This document shows, one piece after another, positions 23,104-34,640 of a stretch of DNA of 64,000 nucleotides. A program made the position numbers and the translations under genes. Source of the DNA: Mytilus trossulus (lineage: Eukaryota > Mollusca > Bivalvia > Mytilida > Mytilidae). Within the stretch, counting starts at the first letter, position 1. Each line of letters opens with the position of its first letter. The DNA lies in NCBI RefSeq assembly GCF_036588685.1, contig NC_086375.1, positions 7,061,916 through 7,125,915 of the forward strand, read 5' to 3'. The notes beneath the pieces are model-generated. The model saw only the letters and a program-made list of their open reading frames with translations, made no database searches and was not told the origin of the DNA.

Positions 23104-23285
23104 GTCAACCACCACCACAGTATAATCAGTATCCTCCACCAGGTGGCGCAGTGTATCCACCTGTACAAAATGCCGCATATCCACCACCAATGGGAGCTCA
23201 TCCAGGTCAACCAGCTCCATCAGCTTTCGCTTACAACCAACCACCACCACCGCCATATTCGGGAACAGCACCACAGAAACAATAG
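23104..23285 (+). CDS. CYYR1-like gene, terminal exon A (proline/tyrosine-rich tail)
   Basis: It follows a gtgttaaacag acceptor, starts with two bases of the split Gly codon (phase 1) and has 59 codons to the TAG at 23283-23285. It encodes a cytoplasmic Pro/Tyr/Gln-rich tail: QPPPQYNQYPPPGG, YPPVQNAAYPPP, HPGQPAP, and a PPPPPYSG segment containing the PPPY WW-binding motif. Together with exons at 11211, 18125 and 18776 it gives about 155 residues. The copy at 26214 is nearly identical, so the two act as alternative last exons or one is redundant. The long ORFs in other frames here are shadows. Confidence 0.85.
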
Positions 23286-23509
23286 CATTGCATTGCAATT
23301 GTTTTATAGCGGCTGTTGTCAAAGAATTATGTTGCCATACAAAACAGGTTTTAAAGGACTTGCAATTCATCAATGGAATAACATTCTGTTCTAATTGTAT
23401 AACTTTGCTGTTTTGCAATGTTTTATTTGTACGGAATAACATTTATTTCGGTAATGAAAGTTTATAAGAATGAACAGTCGTTGTTTATAATTGTTTGATA
23501 CTCCTACGA

Positions 23510-23515
23510 AATAAA
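23510..23515 (+). promoter_or_regulatory. Poly(A) signal AATAAA after terminal exon A
   Basis: AATAAA 225 bp after the stop codon of terminal exon A, in sequence otherwise conserved with copy B. Confidence 0.55.
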
Positions 23516-24597
23516 TGAAATGAAGAACGGGAATTTAGGAATGGGTCAACAAGAATACAACCAGACCTCAGAGAAGACAACAGGAGGCGTGCGTAAACTT
23601 GCCCTTATATCAATATGTATACATGATCCAATCTCTATCTTAATTAACTACAACGGCGTTATAGAAAAATTGGTCCAAATGCAAACACTTAACATCTGTA
23701 ACTGCAATAGAATATGTCCCTTTCATAAGACACCAGAGGTTTTGCAAAGGTACTTCAGATTATGCCAGGTTGAACCACCAATTTTAACATAAACAATGCC
23801 TGTGCCAAGTCAGATGTATGACAGTTGTTATTTATGTGTTTGATGTGTTTAGGCTTCTGATTGTGCCTTTTCAGTATTGTGTTTCTGTTTGATTTTCCTC
23901 GGAGATTGGTATCCTTGATATTTTACTTGTATTTTTTAAATACTGTATAAGCATTGCACTCACCATCTGATGATCTACTTTAAAACGTTATGATTTACCA
24001 ACTTGGTATCGTGGAATATTGACTGCAAATTAATTGAAACAGGTGTTAAACTCTCTCCATTAAGGAACAATGATATGTGTTCTTGTAGTAGTGTGTCATG
24101 CATTTATTCAATGAAAGTCCCTGACCAATACAAAAACGGTTTTTGACATGGTTCGTAGATCAACACACTGGAAAAAGATCCGCTTATACAACAACTACAG
24201 TTGCAAACAAAATATCCGCTTGAAATGAGTCTATGCAAATTACAGAAGTAAACGCTTACTCTTAAACAGTGACTTGGAAAGCAGAAATAAATTCGCTTAG
24301 CCTCATGGTATAATTAAAAAAAAAATACAAAATACATAAAAAAGCAACCATATTTTCGTGATCATTAACAATAAAAATTCTCAGGAAATGATACACACTA
24401 TTTAATGAGAATACTTTTTCCAGAATGGAAAGATTTAAAAACATAGTCTTTAACAAAAAGTATACTTAAATTACAAAACGTATCATAAGTGCCAATGAGA
24501 CAACTCTCCATTCAAGTCTTTATCACTAAAAATAAACATAATAGGTCAAAATACGGTCATCAATACGGAACCTAAGTCCTTGCCTCACACTTATTAA

Positions 24598-24798
24598 AGT
24601 GAGAGGGTTAGCGCTATAGAACCAGGTTTAATCCACCATTTTCTACATTTGAAAATGCATGTACCAAGTCAGGAATATGACAGTTCTTGTCCCTTCGTTT
24701 TTGATGCGTTTTGTTATTTGATTTTGCCATGTGATTATGGACTAACCTAATTGATTTTCCTCTGAGTTTAGTATTTTTGTGATTTTACTTTTTAATAG
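24598..24798 (+). repeat. Dispersed repeat family D
   Basis: Marked by gtgagagggttagcgctat, ccaccattttctacat, gtaccaagtcaggaatatga, ttgatttttcc/ctctgagttt and tttttgtgattttact. The same order occurs inverted at 29485-29695 and, in part or whole, at 48697-48790 and 50690-50895. Here it sits exactly at the junction of the two segmental copies. Confidence 0.65.
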
Positions 24799-25067
24799 CA
24801 ACACTCCATACATCAATTCAGGGTGTGTATATAATGTGGTCTTACACGTTAACATTACAACAGGTCACACTTCAAGTCCACACTTCAAATCAGGGAATTT
24901 ATAAAGAGTCGTATCACATGTTTACACGACAACAGTCCACATTTCATATACGAGAATTTATGTAGAGTGGCCTCACACTATAACACTACAACAGTCTACA
25001 CTTTATATCAGAGTTTTTATATAAAGTAGTCTTATACTATAACACTACAACAGCCAACACTCGGGTC

Positions 25068-25985
25068 AGGGAATGTAAAAAGAGTAGTCTCACACGTTAA
25101 CACTACAACAGTCCATGCATCAAGTCAGAGTTTGTATATAAATAGTGGTCTCGCACGTAAACACTACAACAGTCCATGCATCAAGTCAGAGTTTGTATAT
25201 AAATAGTGGTCTCACACGTTAACACTACAACGGTCCATGCATCAAGTCAGAGTTTGTATATAAATAGTGGTCTCGCACGTAAACACTACAACAGTCCATA
25301 CATCAAGTCAGAGATTGTATATAAATAGTGGTCTCGCACGTAAACACTACAACGGTCCATGCATCAAGTCAGAGTTTGTATATACATAGTGGTCTCGCAC
25401 GTAAACACTACAACAGTCCATGCATCAAGTCAGAGTTTGAATATAAATAGTGGTCTCGCACGTAAACACTACAACAGTCCATGCATCAAGTCAGAGTTTG
25501 TATATAAATAGTGGTCTCGCACGTAAACACTACAACAGTCCATGCATCAAGTCAGAGTTTGTATATAAATAGTGGTCTCGCACGTAAACACTACAACAGT
25601 CCATGCATCAAGTCAGAGTTTGTATATAAATAGTGGTCTCGCACGTAAACACTACAACAGTCCATGCATCAAGTCAGAGTTTGTATATAAATAGTGGTCT
25701 CACACGTTAACACTACAACGGTCCATGCATCAAGTCAGAGTTTGTATATAAATAGTGGTCTCGCACGTAAACACTACAACAGTCCATGCATCAAGTCAGA
25801 GTTTGTATATAAATAGTGGTCTCGCACGTAAACACTACAACAGTCCATGCATCAAGTCAGAGTTTGTATATAAATAGTGGTCTCACACGTTAACACTACA
25901 ACAGTCCATGCATCAAGTCAGAGTTTGTATATATATAGCGGTCTCGCACGTAAACACTACAACAGTCCAAATTTCATATCAGGGT
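25068..25985 (+). repeat. 61-bp minisatellite array 2 (14 periods)
   Basis: Same unit as array 1. From the catg at 25114 to the equivalent base at 25968 is 854 bp, exactly 14 periods. The final unit variant (tatatatagcggtctcgc) is the same as the final unit of array 1, so the array edges were duplicated together and the interior has changed in copy number. Confidence 0.9.
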
Positions 25986-26213
25986 TTTTATATATAGTCG
26001 TCATTAGGAAATGTATATACAGTAGTCTTTCCATTGAACAGAAGAAAAGCCCACACTACATGACAGAATATTCATATTCAATGGTCCACAAACAAACAAA
26101 AACATGTTTACCAGTAATTTATTTTAGCATTAATTAATGATGCATATTATCAAATATTTCAGTATTGAAATATTTTGTTATGATAAATAATGATTTCTTT
26201 TGTGTTTCAATAG

Positions 26214-26398
26214 GTCAACCACCACCACCACAATATAATCAGTATCCTCCACCAGGTGGCGCAGTGTATCCACCTGTACAAAATGCAGCATATCCACCAC
26301 CAATGGGAGCTCATCCAGGTCAACCAGCTCCATCAGCTTTCGCTTACAACCAACCACCACCACCGCCATATTCGGGAACAGCACCACAGAAACAATAG
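26214..26398 (+). CDS. CYYR1-like gene, terminal exon B (duplicate)
   Basis: It follows a tgtttcaatag acceptor, with the same phase and 60 codons to the TAG at 26396-26398. It differs from exon A by one extra Pro codon in QPPPPQYNQ and a few silent changes, so both reading frames have stayed intact. Splicing to exon 3 would give about 156 residues. It lies 2.9 kb beyond exon A, which has its own poly(A) signal, so B would be used only if A is skipped. Confidence 0.8.
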
Positions 26399-26626
26399 CA
26401 TGGCATTGCCATTGTTTTCTAGAGACTGTTGTCTAACCTATAATGTTGCCATACAAAACAGATGTTAAAGGACTTTCAATTCATCAATGTGATAACATTC
26501 TTTTCTACTTGTATTACTTTGCTGTGTTGCAATGTTTTATTTGTACGGAATAACATTTATTCCGGTAATAAAAGTATATAAGAATGAGTATACCTTGAAC
26601 ATTACTGTTGAAGACACCTACGAAAT

Positions 26627-26632
26627 AATAAA
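26627..26632 (+). promoter_or_regulatory. Poly(A) signal AATAAA after terminal exon B
   Basis: AATAAA about 230 bp after the stop of terminal exon B, at the position corresponding to the signal of copy A; a second AATAAA occurs near 26565. Confidence 0.5.
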
Positions 26633-28126
26633 ATTAAGAACGGGAAATAGGGAATGTGTCAACAAGACAACAACCCGACCAATGAGCCGACAACAGCCGA
26701 AAGCCACCAACGGGTCTTCAATGCTGTAAGAAACTCCTGCACCTTCGGGCGTGCTTCAGCTGGCACCTAAACAGAAATGTATACATGACGAATGTTTAAC
26801 TTGATTAATTACAACGGCGTTATTGAGAAATTGGTTCAAATGAAAACACTTAACATTCATCAGCAACTGCAATAGAAAATGTCCCTTTTATATAACACAA
26901 GAGGTTTCATTTGCAAAGTACTTTAGATTATGCCAGGTTGAGTCGACCATTTGTAACATAAACAACAGTTCCTGACTAATCCAAAAATGGTTTTTGACAT
27001 GGGTCGTAGATCAACACAAATGATAAAGATCATCTTATTCCACAACTACAGTTCAAAACAAATAACCGTTTGAAATTAATCTATGTCAATTACAGAAGTA
27101 TGCACTGACTATCAAACAATGAGTTGGAAAGCAGAAGTAAATTCCCAAAACATAATGGTCTAATTAAAAAAAAAATTACAAAATACATAAAAAGCAACCA
27201 TATTTTCGTGTTCATTAACAATAATAATTCGGGAAATGATACACACTATTTAATGAGAATACTTTTTTCCAGAATGAAAAGATTTAAAAACATTTTCTAT
27301 AACAAAAATGTATAACGTAGCATGAGTGCCAACGAGACAACTCTCCATCCAAGTCTTAATTACTTAAAATAAACATAATAGGTCAAAATACGGTCGTCAA
27401 TACGGAACCTTGCCTCACACTGAATAGAAAGCTACACAGGGCACCAGAAATGACTAAAATGATTGTAAAACCATTCAAACAGGAAAACCGTCGGTATAAT
27501 CAATATCTTCAACGAGAAACGAAATACACGTATGCACCACATAGAATGTGACAACCACAGAACATCAGTTTCATGACGGGTTCATATCAAAAGAATAAAA
27601 TAAAAAGTATTAAAAACATATTTGGTCTAGTTTATGACAAGTCTTTGTAATAAGTGTATATCATATGGGTTGATTAAAACCCCGAATATCCATGAATCTT
27701 TGTATCATTGCGATCTTTAAAGAAATAAAATATTTTAGATTGGAAATATTAAGAGAGGATTTTCTTTCTTGTGAAAAAAGTTAAGAAGAGAGTATGAATA
27801 TATTTGAATTTTGTTGATATTTAAAGATGATAATTCAATCTTTTGTTTACATGAAACTATGCATCTATTGAGTGCTAAATTATATCGTCATATCAAATAT
27901 ACAGACCATGCAAGACCCTCGTGGGTATTCCAGATCATCAAACATCAACTAGTTGTAGTACAAATATAGTCCTATGCATACGGACTTGTTAAATAGATAG
28001 ATTAAATCTTTTTGAAAATTCTAACAACGTCCAACAACACAGTTTTTCAGATGTCATAACATTAACATGCACACTATGATGAAATATGTTTGAATGGTAT
28101 ACAATCTAAAAGGCAGATAGTATACA

Positions 28127-28260
28127 AATATAGCCTTTGTATGAGGTCGATACAAGCATATATTGACCTGAAAGAAGTATATTGACTGAGGACGGAGTCA
28201 GAGGTCGATATACTTCTTTGATCGATATATCCTGATTTGATCTCATACAAATGCTATATT
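28127..28260. repeat. Imperfect palindrome
   Basis: Left arm aatatagcctttgtatgag, right arm ctcatacaaatgctatatt, with inner blocks gaagtatattgac / gtcgatatacttc. A foldback element of about 134 bp, same general type as the one at 19253. Confidence 0.65.
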
Positions 28261-29484
28261 AGTCATATTATTAATTTCCGACCATATTTGTATCAAAATC
28301 TTCATTTGATTTGTTTGAATTTTATAGATATTATATTGTCTCCTTGAGTTTTTATTTAATTTATAATTTTTGTTTAGCATCTTATGTATTTTAAGATTTT
28401 TTTCCGTAAAATAGTCGATTAAAGATATCATTTCGGTATATCGGTTTTTAGACATTCCAAAAATAACCGTGCAATATGCCTTTTTGCTGTGCAATATGCT
28501 TTTTGCTATCCACCGTTTTCTGGCTACCGTCGAAAGTATAGTTTAACATGTGACTATCCTGAAACGAATCAAATTTGTTAAAATATACGAATTAATAATA
28601 TTAACGTTTATCAAAGATATGATTTTTCAAAACCGTAGTTCATTTGTTACATATATCTTTGTTCCTGTAAGTCTTTTTCACCTTTAGATACTATTCATTT
28701 ATTAATCATACATTGAAAACATTTTGCTGTATCGCTTAATGAAGGTTACCACAGTAATTATCCATTTGAGGATTAGTATATTTGATACGCAAAACTTCCA
28801 TCGCCCTTACTGAATTACTGTAAAACACAAACATATGCTAGAACAAAAGGCCACTGTAAAATGATAAACGGAACATAATTTTGGCATTTCCTTCACACGA
28901 CAACTACGGTTGAAAACAATCAAACTATTGCAATAGCAAAGCATGGTTGGGATACACTGACGTGGAACGATGAGAGAAAATTCGCACAAAAGAAACATAA
29001 TGGCATGAACATCCCCCAAATCAAAATAAGTATCGTTATGAACTAAGAGAACTGTAGGATTTAATCAAATCTTTAAACCAAAAACTTAGTCGGAGGAAAT
29101 GCATTTTTTTCTTGAATGTTGAAAGTTAATACAAACAATCAATTCAGAACAATTCTTTTATTAGAAAATAAAACATATGTTAAATGTGTTACATAGCTGG
29201 CTCTTTTATTGAGAAACCTTGACATTTTTAAATAGTATATATCCTTTGGTGGGTTGATTAACAACTGGCCTTTGTATTATTGTTCCCCTCGTATGTTAAA
29301 TGTTCGAAATTGGCAGCAATTAGAAAAATGAAATATGTTTCGTTAACATTTAAAAATATACTGAACATAATCGAGATTTAAAGATAACAATGATTATATG
29401 ATAGACGATGCACTATTGAATTTTGGATATTTTTCGTATAATTACACAGTTTTTATGTTTAGAACTACTTAATAAGACTTGAAA

Positions 29485-29695
29485 AAAGTAAACTCACAAA
29501 AATACTGAACTCAGAGGAAAATCCAATCGAAAAGTCCATAATCACATGGCAAAATCAAATGACGAAACACATAAAAAACGAATGGACAAGAACTGTCATA
29601 TTCCTGACTAGGTACAAGCATTTCAAATGTAGAAAATGGTGAATTAAACCTGGTTTAATAGCGCTAACCCTTTCACTTTGATGACAGTCTCGGCA
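29485..29695 (-). repeat. Dispersed repeat family D, inverted copy
   Basis: Reverse complement of the 24598-24798 element: tcacaaaaatactgaactca, gaggaaaatcc, cataatcacatggcaaaatc, and gctaaccctttcac at the end. Confidence 0.65.
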
Positions 29696-31788
29696 AATTC
29701 CGTTATATTTACAATGATGCGTGAACTAAACAGACATAATAAATAAAATAGTCAAAATATAGGTACAGCAGTCATCATCGTGTAACAATTTTAAAAGTAA
29801 CAATTTAACAGAACACAAAAACATCTATCTACAAAAAGAGAACAATCAAAACTGCAGTAAAAATGTGAAACAAAATAATTATTATCAACAATATCACTAC
29901 ATACAAGTTTTCGGCTTTGAGACATCGATTTATGATAAAGATACTGACAAAGAATTGCTGCATTTTTTTTTTATTGAAACAAAATATTGGACGTCAGCAC
30001 ATAATTGCTGACTACTAGATTGTTAATACACTAAAGACGAATTATCCAACAATAGTGGTGACACAGAAGTTGAAACACTTACGGATGTACACTTCTGAGG
30101 AGCAAAACATTTCTAAATTAAACTTTTTTTCTTAATCGAATTTTGGGGTATGTAAGACTGTAAAAAAAAATTACTGAAGAAAAATTATATGGTGGTGCTC
30201 TTGATTTTTTTACTACGGCCCTTTGAGTATACCCAATTTTGATATTTTTTCCCATTTTTCATCAATTTAACCTATTATCGTGAAAAAAATCACAATTCCA
30301 CAATTAAACTTGTTTTCATACTTTCAATAATGATGAAGTGGACCAATCTGAATAAATTTATAACTTAAAAAAAAACTATAAGTAGGTGTTAATTTACAAA
30401 AAAATATTATCATATTTTGATGCTTTTTTTTGTGTCAAATTTACCATTCTGTCAATTTTGTAAATTTTGTTATAAATGATTGAAAAAATATATATCTAAG
30501 AAATTTGAAAAGACAAAAATGATACAGGATGTACATGATTCTTGAAAAAAATAATTTTTGTACCCCTCACCCATTTTTTCAAAATTTTGGGTAAAAAGGC
30601 TGACTTGTTTGGTAGTAAAATTAGAAAACTGGATTAATAAAAAATATTCATTGTAAATACACAATTTTTTCACAGAGTTATGTTTAATTATAACATTATT
30701 AAAATTCATTGATATTTTCCACTTGTATCACATGTTTTGGAAATAATTGCATGGGGATTTCAACGAGACTGACACGTCAGAAGAATATATGCCTAAAACA
30801 ACAATGACTATAAACAGAACATCCGACGTATGTTTCATCTGCGGTAAAATAATCAATAACACATGATTGAAGGCAGGTGCTTAATTTTTCACATGAGAAA
30901 AATAATGGTCTTAGTTCAGGGATTATAAAAAATAAAACTCTTTACACGACACACATTATTCGATGGGCATGTATTTTTCGGAATATTTTCATTAACTCAG
31001 ATATACTTCATTTAGAGAGTATACAGTATTGAAATTATGAAAATAAACATGATGACTGTGCTATGAGAAGTCATGGTAACTAGTTTATATCATGGGTTGA
31101 TTTAAGGAAAGAAATATACATGCACATGCCTTGTAGCATTGCTATCATTGAGGAAATCAAATTTATGTAATTGCAAGTAATACGAAAAGGTGTTTTTTTC
31201 CGTAATGATTGTTTTGAAATATACTGAATATAATTGAAATTTAATGATTACAATAATTAAATGTTTTTTTTACATGTAACTACGCATCAACTGAGTACTT
31301 CAAAATTATACAGTCATATCAAATATAGCGACCATGCATGACCCTCAGGGGTAGCAAAGGTCATGAAACACCCACTTCGTATAGTTATATCAATATTGAC
31401 TTGTTAAAAAATAATAATGAGGTGTTTTAAACACTCTAACAACGTTATTTCACCAAAGATAGTCAATTAGAGGTCATTATATGGACAGACACAATGGGGT
31501 GAGATATATTTGAAGTGAGTTACTATCAAGCTGAAAGACAACTAAAATGCAATTATTAACTTCTTTTAACAAAAGTTTTAATACCGTGGCTCATTTTGTC
31601 AACAACACATGTTTTTGAACCTTTATCATTCTCACCTTTATATACTATACAATTTTTGAAATACCAAGACTTTTTTACCTCAGGAATAGATTACGTTAGC
31701 TGTAATTTTCAAAACTTTTAGGAATTTTGGTCCACAATGCTCTTCATCTTCGTACTTCTTTTGGCATTTTTAACATTTTTTTATTCAA

Positions 31789-31832
31789 GCGTCACTGATG
31801 AGTCTTTTGTAGACGCAACGCGCGTCTGGCGT
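31789..31832 (+). ncRNA. Hammerhead ribozyme relic (core mutated)
   Basis: Core CUGAUGA at 31795-31801. Stem II GUCU/AGAC with a UUUGU loop. GCAA at 31815-31818 where GAAA is required. Stem III CG/CG with a 2-nt loop and the A-U pair next to the cleavage triplet GUC (31824-31826). Stem I GCGUCA pairs with UGGCGU over six bases. All three helices are in place. The A13-to-C change in the GAAA box should abolish cleavage. The very short stem III is typical of hammerheads that work as dimers in retroelements. The flanks (ttttggtccacaatgctctt, catctt) match the 40-kb copies. Confidence 0.75.
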
Positions 31833-33348
31833 AAATATGAAATTGCAATCCTGGCATCTAGGATGACTTAATTTATGAGTTTCACTGCTCCTTTGTTATC
31901 TTTCGCCTCATTTTTATTTATTGTATACATTGATAACATCTTAATTTATTATCGCTTTACGGCAATTGGCACAGTAAGTGTTTGAGAAACGCATTTGTAC
32001 ATTTTGTGTTTGTTATACAAAATTTACATCGACTTAACTTACTTATATATCAGAAACACCAAAATATGTTTGAAATAGAAAAATAATGGTCGGACCCCCG
32101 TCCCCACCTCAAGAAACAAATATCGTTATAAACAAAAGTTCCTCCTTTATTAACCAAACACCTTAATTTGAGGGAATAAGTTTTCTGGATTGTGTAGAGT
32201 TCAAATTCAAATTTTCAAATTCTTCATAAACTTTGAGCCCAACGTCTCATTAGTATAATCAAATATGTGTATATTACACACAATATTAACAATATGCATA
32301 TTTACCAATATGTGACGTCAGAAGTTTCATCACTACAAAATATCTTTTATTACAATAAACTGTTTCTTAATTCAAAAGAGAAATGTATATACTTTCCCAT
32401 GTTACAAAACTGTTTTTGTTTTCACCAGACAATAATTATATTAACTTAAAATTTGATGGCCTAGACAAGTATTATTTTTTTCGCAAATCAGTATATCTGT
32501 TACATTGTAGGATGAAATGAAATTCATCCTCTATAACTCCTAAATCACAAAAAAATACAATGTCTTTCATTTAGTACCAACAAAACGTTAAGTTTAAAAC
32601 AAAGGATATGTGAAGACAAACGAATTCTTCTTATACATTTACGAAAAAGTACAGGAACACATTTCTGTACATATAATTGCAAAACTACATTTGTTACCAA
32701 ATACTTAAATTATATAATCTAGACTTTGCAGAAGAATCTAATAAAAAATGTAACTCTTGGTAATTTTGATAAAACAAACGCCATTTTATCAAAGGTAAAT
32801 ATGAGATGTCTACATTTAAAAACCACTGCTTATCACACAAATTACACATACAATTATCAGTATAGAAACATATTTTAGAATTGATCATCTAATTAAAAAA
32901 AATAAACCATGTGTTAAATTCACGTAATTGGACAGTTTTATGAAGAGACCTTAATATTTCTAATTATTCCATGTGTTGGTTTGATAACAAATTTAGTACT
33001 AGTATATAATACAAAGACTTGGTGTCATTGTTAACCTGGGTATCCTCATATATTTAAAATTAATAGCAATTAAAGAGGATTTTTCTTGATTTAGTAAAAA
33101 CACTTTCATATATACAATGTACTGCACATTATGGCGATTTAAAATTTACAATGATTAAATGACAGACTTATGCGATACAGTTTTTTACTCATTGATGATG
33201 GCTGTAAATTTCTTTGTCATTTGGTCTCTTGAGAACCCCTATATCAATATTACCACGTTAGCTTTTTTTCGTATAATTATACAATGTTTAGGTATGGAAC
33301 CACTAAATTGGACTTGATGAGAAAACACACAATCACGCAATATATATT

Positions 33349-33621
33349 TTAAGGTGGTACCAAACACATTGACTAAAACTAATTTGGGTCGTTTAAATTT
33401 TCATAAAATTTTGACAAAATATTTACTTTGACCCTTTGAATTTTTTTTTATAACAAATGAACCATTCACTTTCTCGTACAAGATTGGTTGGATACACAGC
33501 TGTTTGACAAACACTAATTTGATCATTGAGAAGCTTAATATTTCCTTAACAATACAAATTGATTAAAACGTTTAACTGATTTTACAGAGTTATCTCCCTG
33601 AAGTGTTAGACACCACCTTAA
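33349..33621. mobile_element. MITE-like element with TTAA flanks
   Basis: Both ends read TTAAGGTGGT inward: TTAAGGTGGTACCAAACAC on the left, and the reverse complement of GTGTTAGACACCACCTTAA on the right. The element is about 270 bp, with no ORF. TTAA ends suggest piggyBac-type target sites; the transposase family is inferred only. Confidence 0.7.
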
Positions 33622-34384
33622 ACAAAAAAGTTCCTACGCATAAGCAATATCACTATCTAGACATCAAATTTTGATACATATAAGTGAATGCTTTATTTCC
33701 TTTTATTGTTTACAAAATATTAAACGTCAACACATAATTACTGACTATTGAGTTGTTGAAACACTCGGGACGAACTTTCCATCAATTGATGTTGAAACCA
33801 CTTTAAAAAAAAGTACAAGGACTATAAATACGTGCATCAGACGTTTGCTTTCCCATGTTCAAATAGCCAATTATGGTACATGATTGAAAACTGGAGGCAG
33901 ACCAAATAAAAAAAAACACGTTGTAAAGCACTGTACAAAAATCAATTTCGATAAAGTTGTGCAAAAATACGGCTCAGGTTATCTTTCCATGAAGTATCAC
34001 AAGTGTTTCTTATGTCCAAAAGGATACCAGTCTGATTTGGTACAACTGACTCTTGTTTAGAATACGTCAGAATCAAAAGTGGTGCCATACCGAGAGCAGT
34101 GGGAGATAACAATTAAAAAGGAAGATGAAATGCATTGAAAAGTAGAAATTCCGAATATTTGTGCTAAATGGCATCTCAGGCTACCTGAAGCTATGTCTGA
34201 GAAATACAACAATTTGCGATTTGAATAATGTAACATTCTTTCAGAAGTAAATATACAGGAAAGGAAAGCAACAATTTTATTTATTGTGAGTCATTAATGC
34301 TAACTACTGGTTTGTTTACAAACTCACACTTATAGTGACATCAATACCCATCAAAGTTACAAAGCTGATACTAGTAGTTTGATT

Positions 34385-34640
34385 TTCTACTCACAATTTG
34401 TCTACGTTTGTTTATGTGCTACATATTTATTTCCGTTCATTTTTTATACATTTATCAGGTCGTTTGTTTTCTCGTTTGAATTGTTTAACATTTTCATTCC
34501 GGGCCATTTATGGCTGACTATGCGTTGGGTGATGTGCCCATTGTTGAAGGCCGTACGGTGACCTATAATTGTTTTCTTCGGTTTTATTTGGTCTCTTTTG
34601 GAGATGTGTCTCATTGGCACTCATACCACATCTTTTCTTT
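34385..34640 (+). repeat. Dispersed repeat family B, copy
   Basis: Right two-thirds of the family: gtttatgtgctacatattt, tcgtttgaattgtttaacat, gggccatttatggctgacta, gttgaaggccgtacggtgac, cattggcactcataccacat. The ORFs here are by-products. Confidence 0.65.

Larger units (their letters stand above)
20470..24600 (+). repeat. Tandem segmental duplication, copy A
   Basis: The block contains the end of the irregular units, the 34-period array, the terminal exon with its poly(A) signal, and about 1 kb of downstream DNA. It matches 24800-27425 in order. It differs by 20 extra 61-bp periods and a 0.3-kb stretch at about 23800-24110 that copy B lacks. Confidence 0.8.
24800..27425 (+). repeat. Tandem segmental duplication, copy B
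   Basis: It begins abruptly inside a minisatellite unit (cactccatacatcaattcag) straight after family D sequence. It repeats the whole of copy A in order: irregular units, 61-bp array, terminal exon, poly(A) region, an R-tail fragment near 26640, and the downstream words catgggtcgtagatcaacac and ccttgcctcacact. Confidence 0.8.
27640..30870 (+). repeat. Old diverged duplication, copy 1
   Basis: Ordered short matches to 31080-33900: tgggttgatt/tgtatcattgcgat, gtcatatcaaatata followed by gaccatgca.gaccctc, and ggttgattaacaac or ggtttgataacaa. Further words shared are ttggacgtcagcacataatt or ttaaacgtcaacacataatt, and tgattgaaggcagg or tgattgaaaactgg. Within it, 28890-29000 also resembles 24190-24310 and 27040-27160, so it may be an older round of the same local amplification. 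No exon was recognised in it. Confidence 0.5.
31080..33900 (+). repeat. Old diverged duplication, copy 2
   Basis: Partner of 27640-30870; see there for the shared words. It carries later insertions, including the hammerhead-containing repeat near 31.7-31.9 kb and the TTAA-flanked element at 33349. Confidence 0.5.

Noticed and set aside
23005..23442. 145-codon minus ORF and 107-codon plus ORF overlapping terminal exon A
   Set aside because: Shadows of the proline-rich exon: Pro/Gln codons read in other frames give His- and Val-rich strings.
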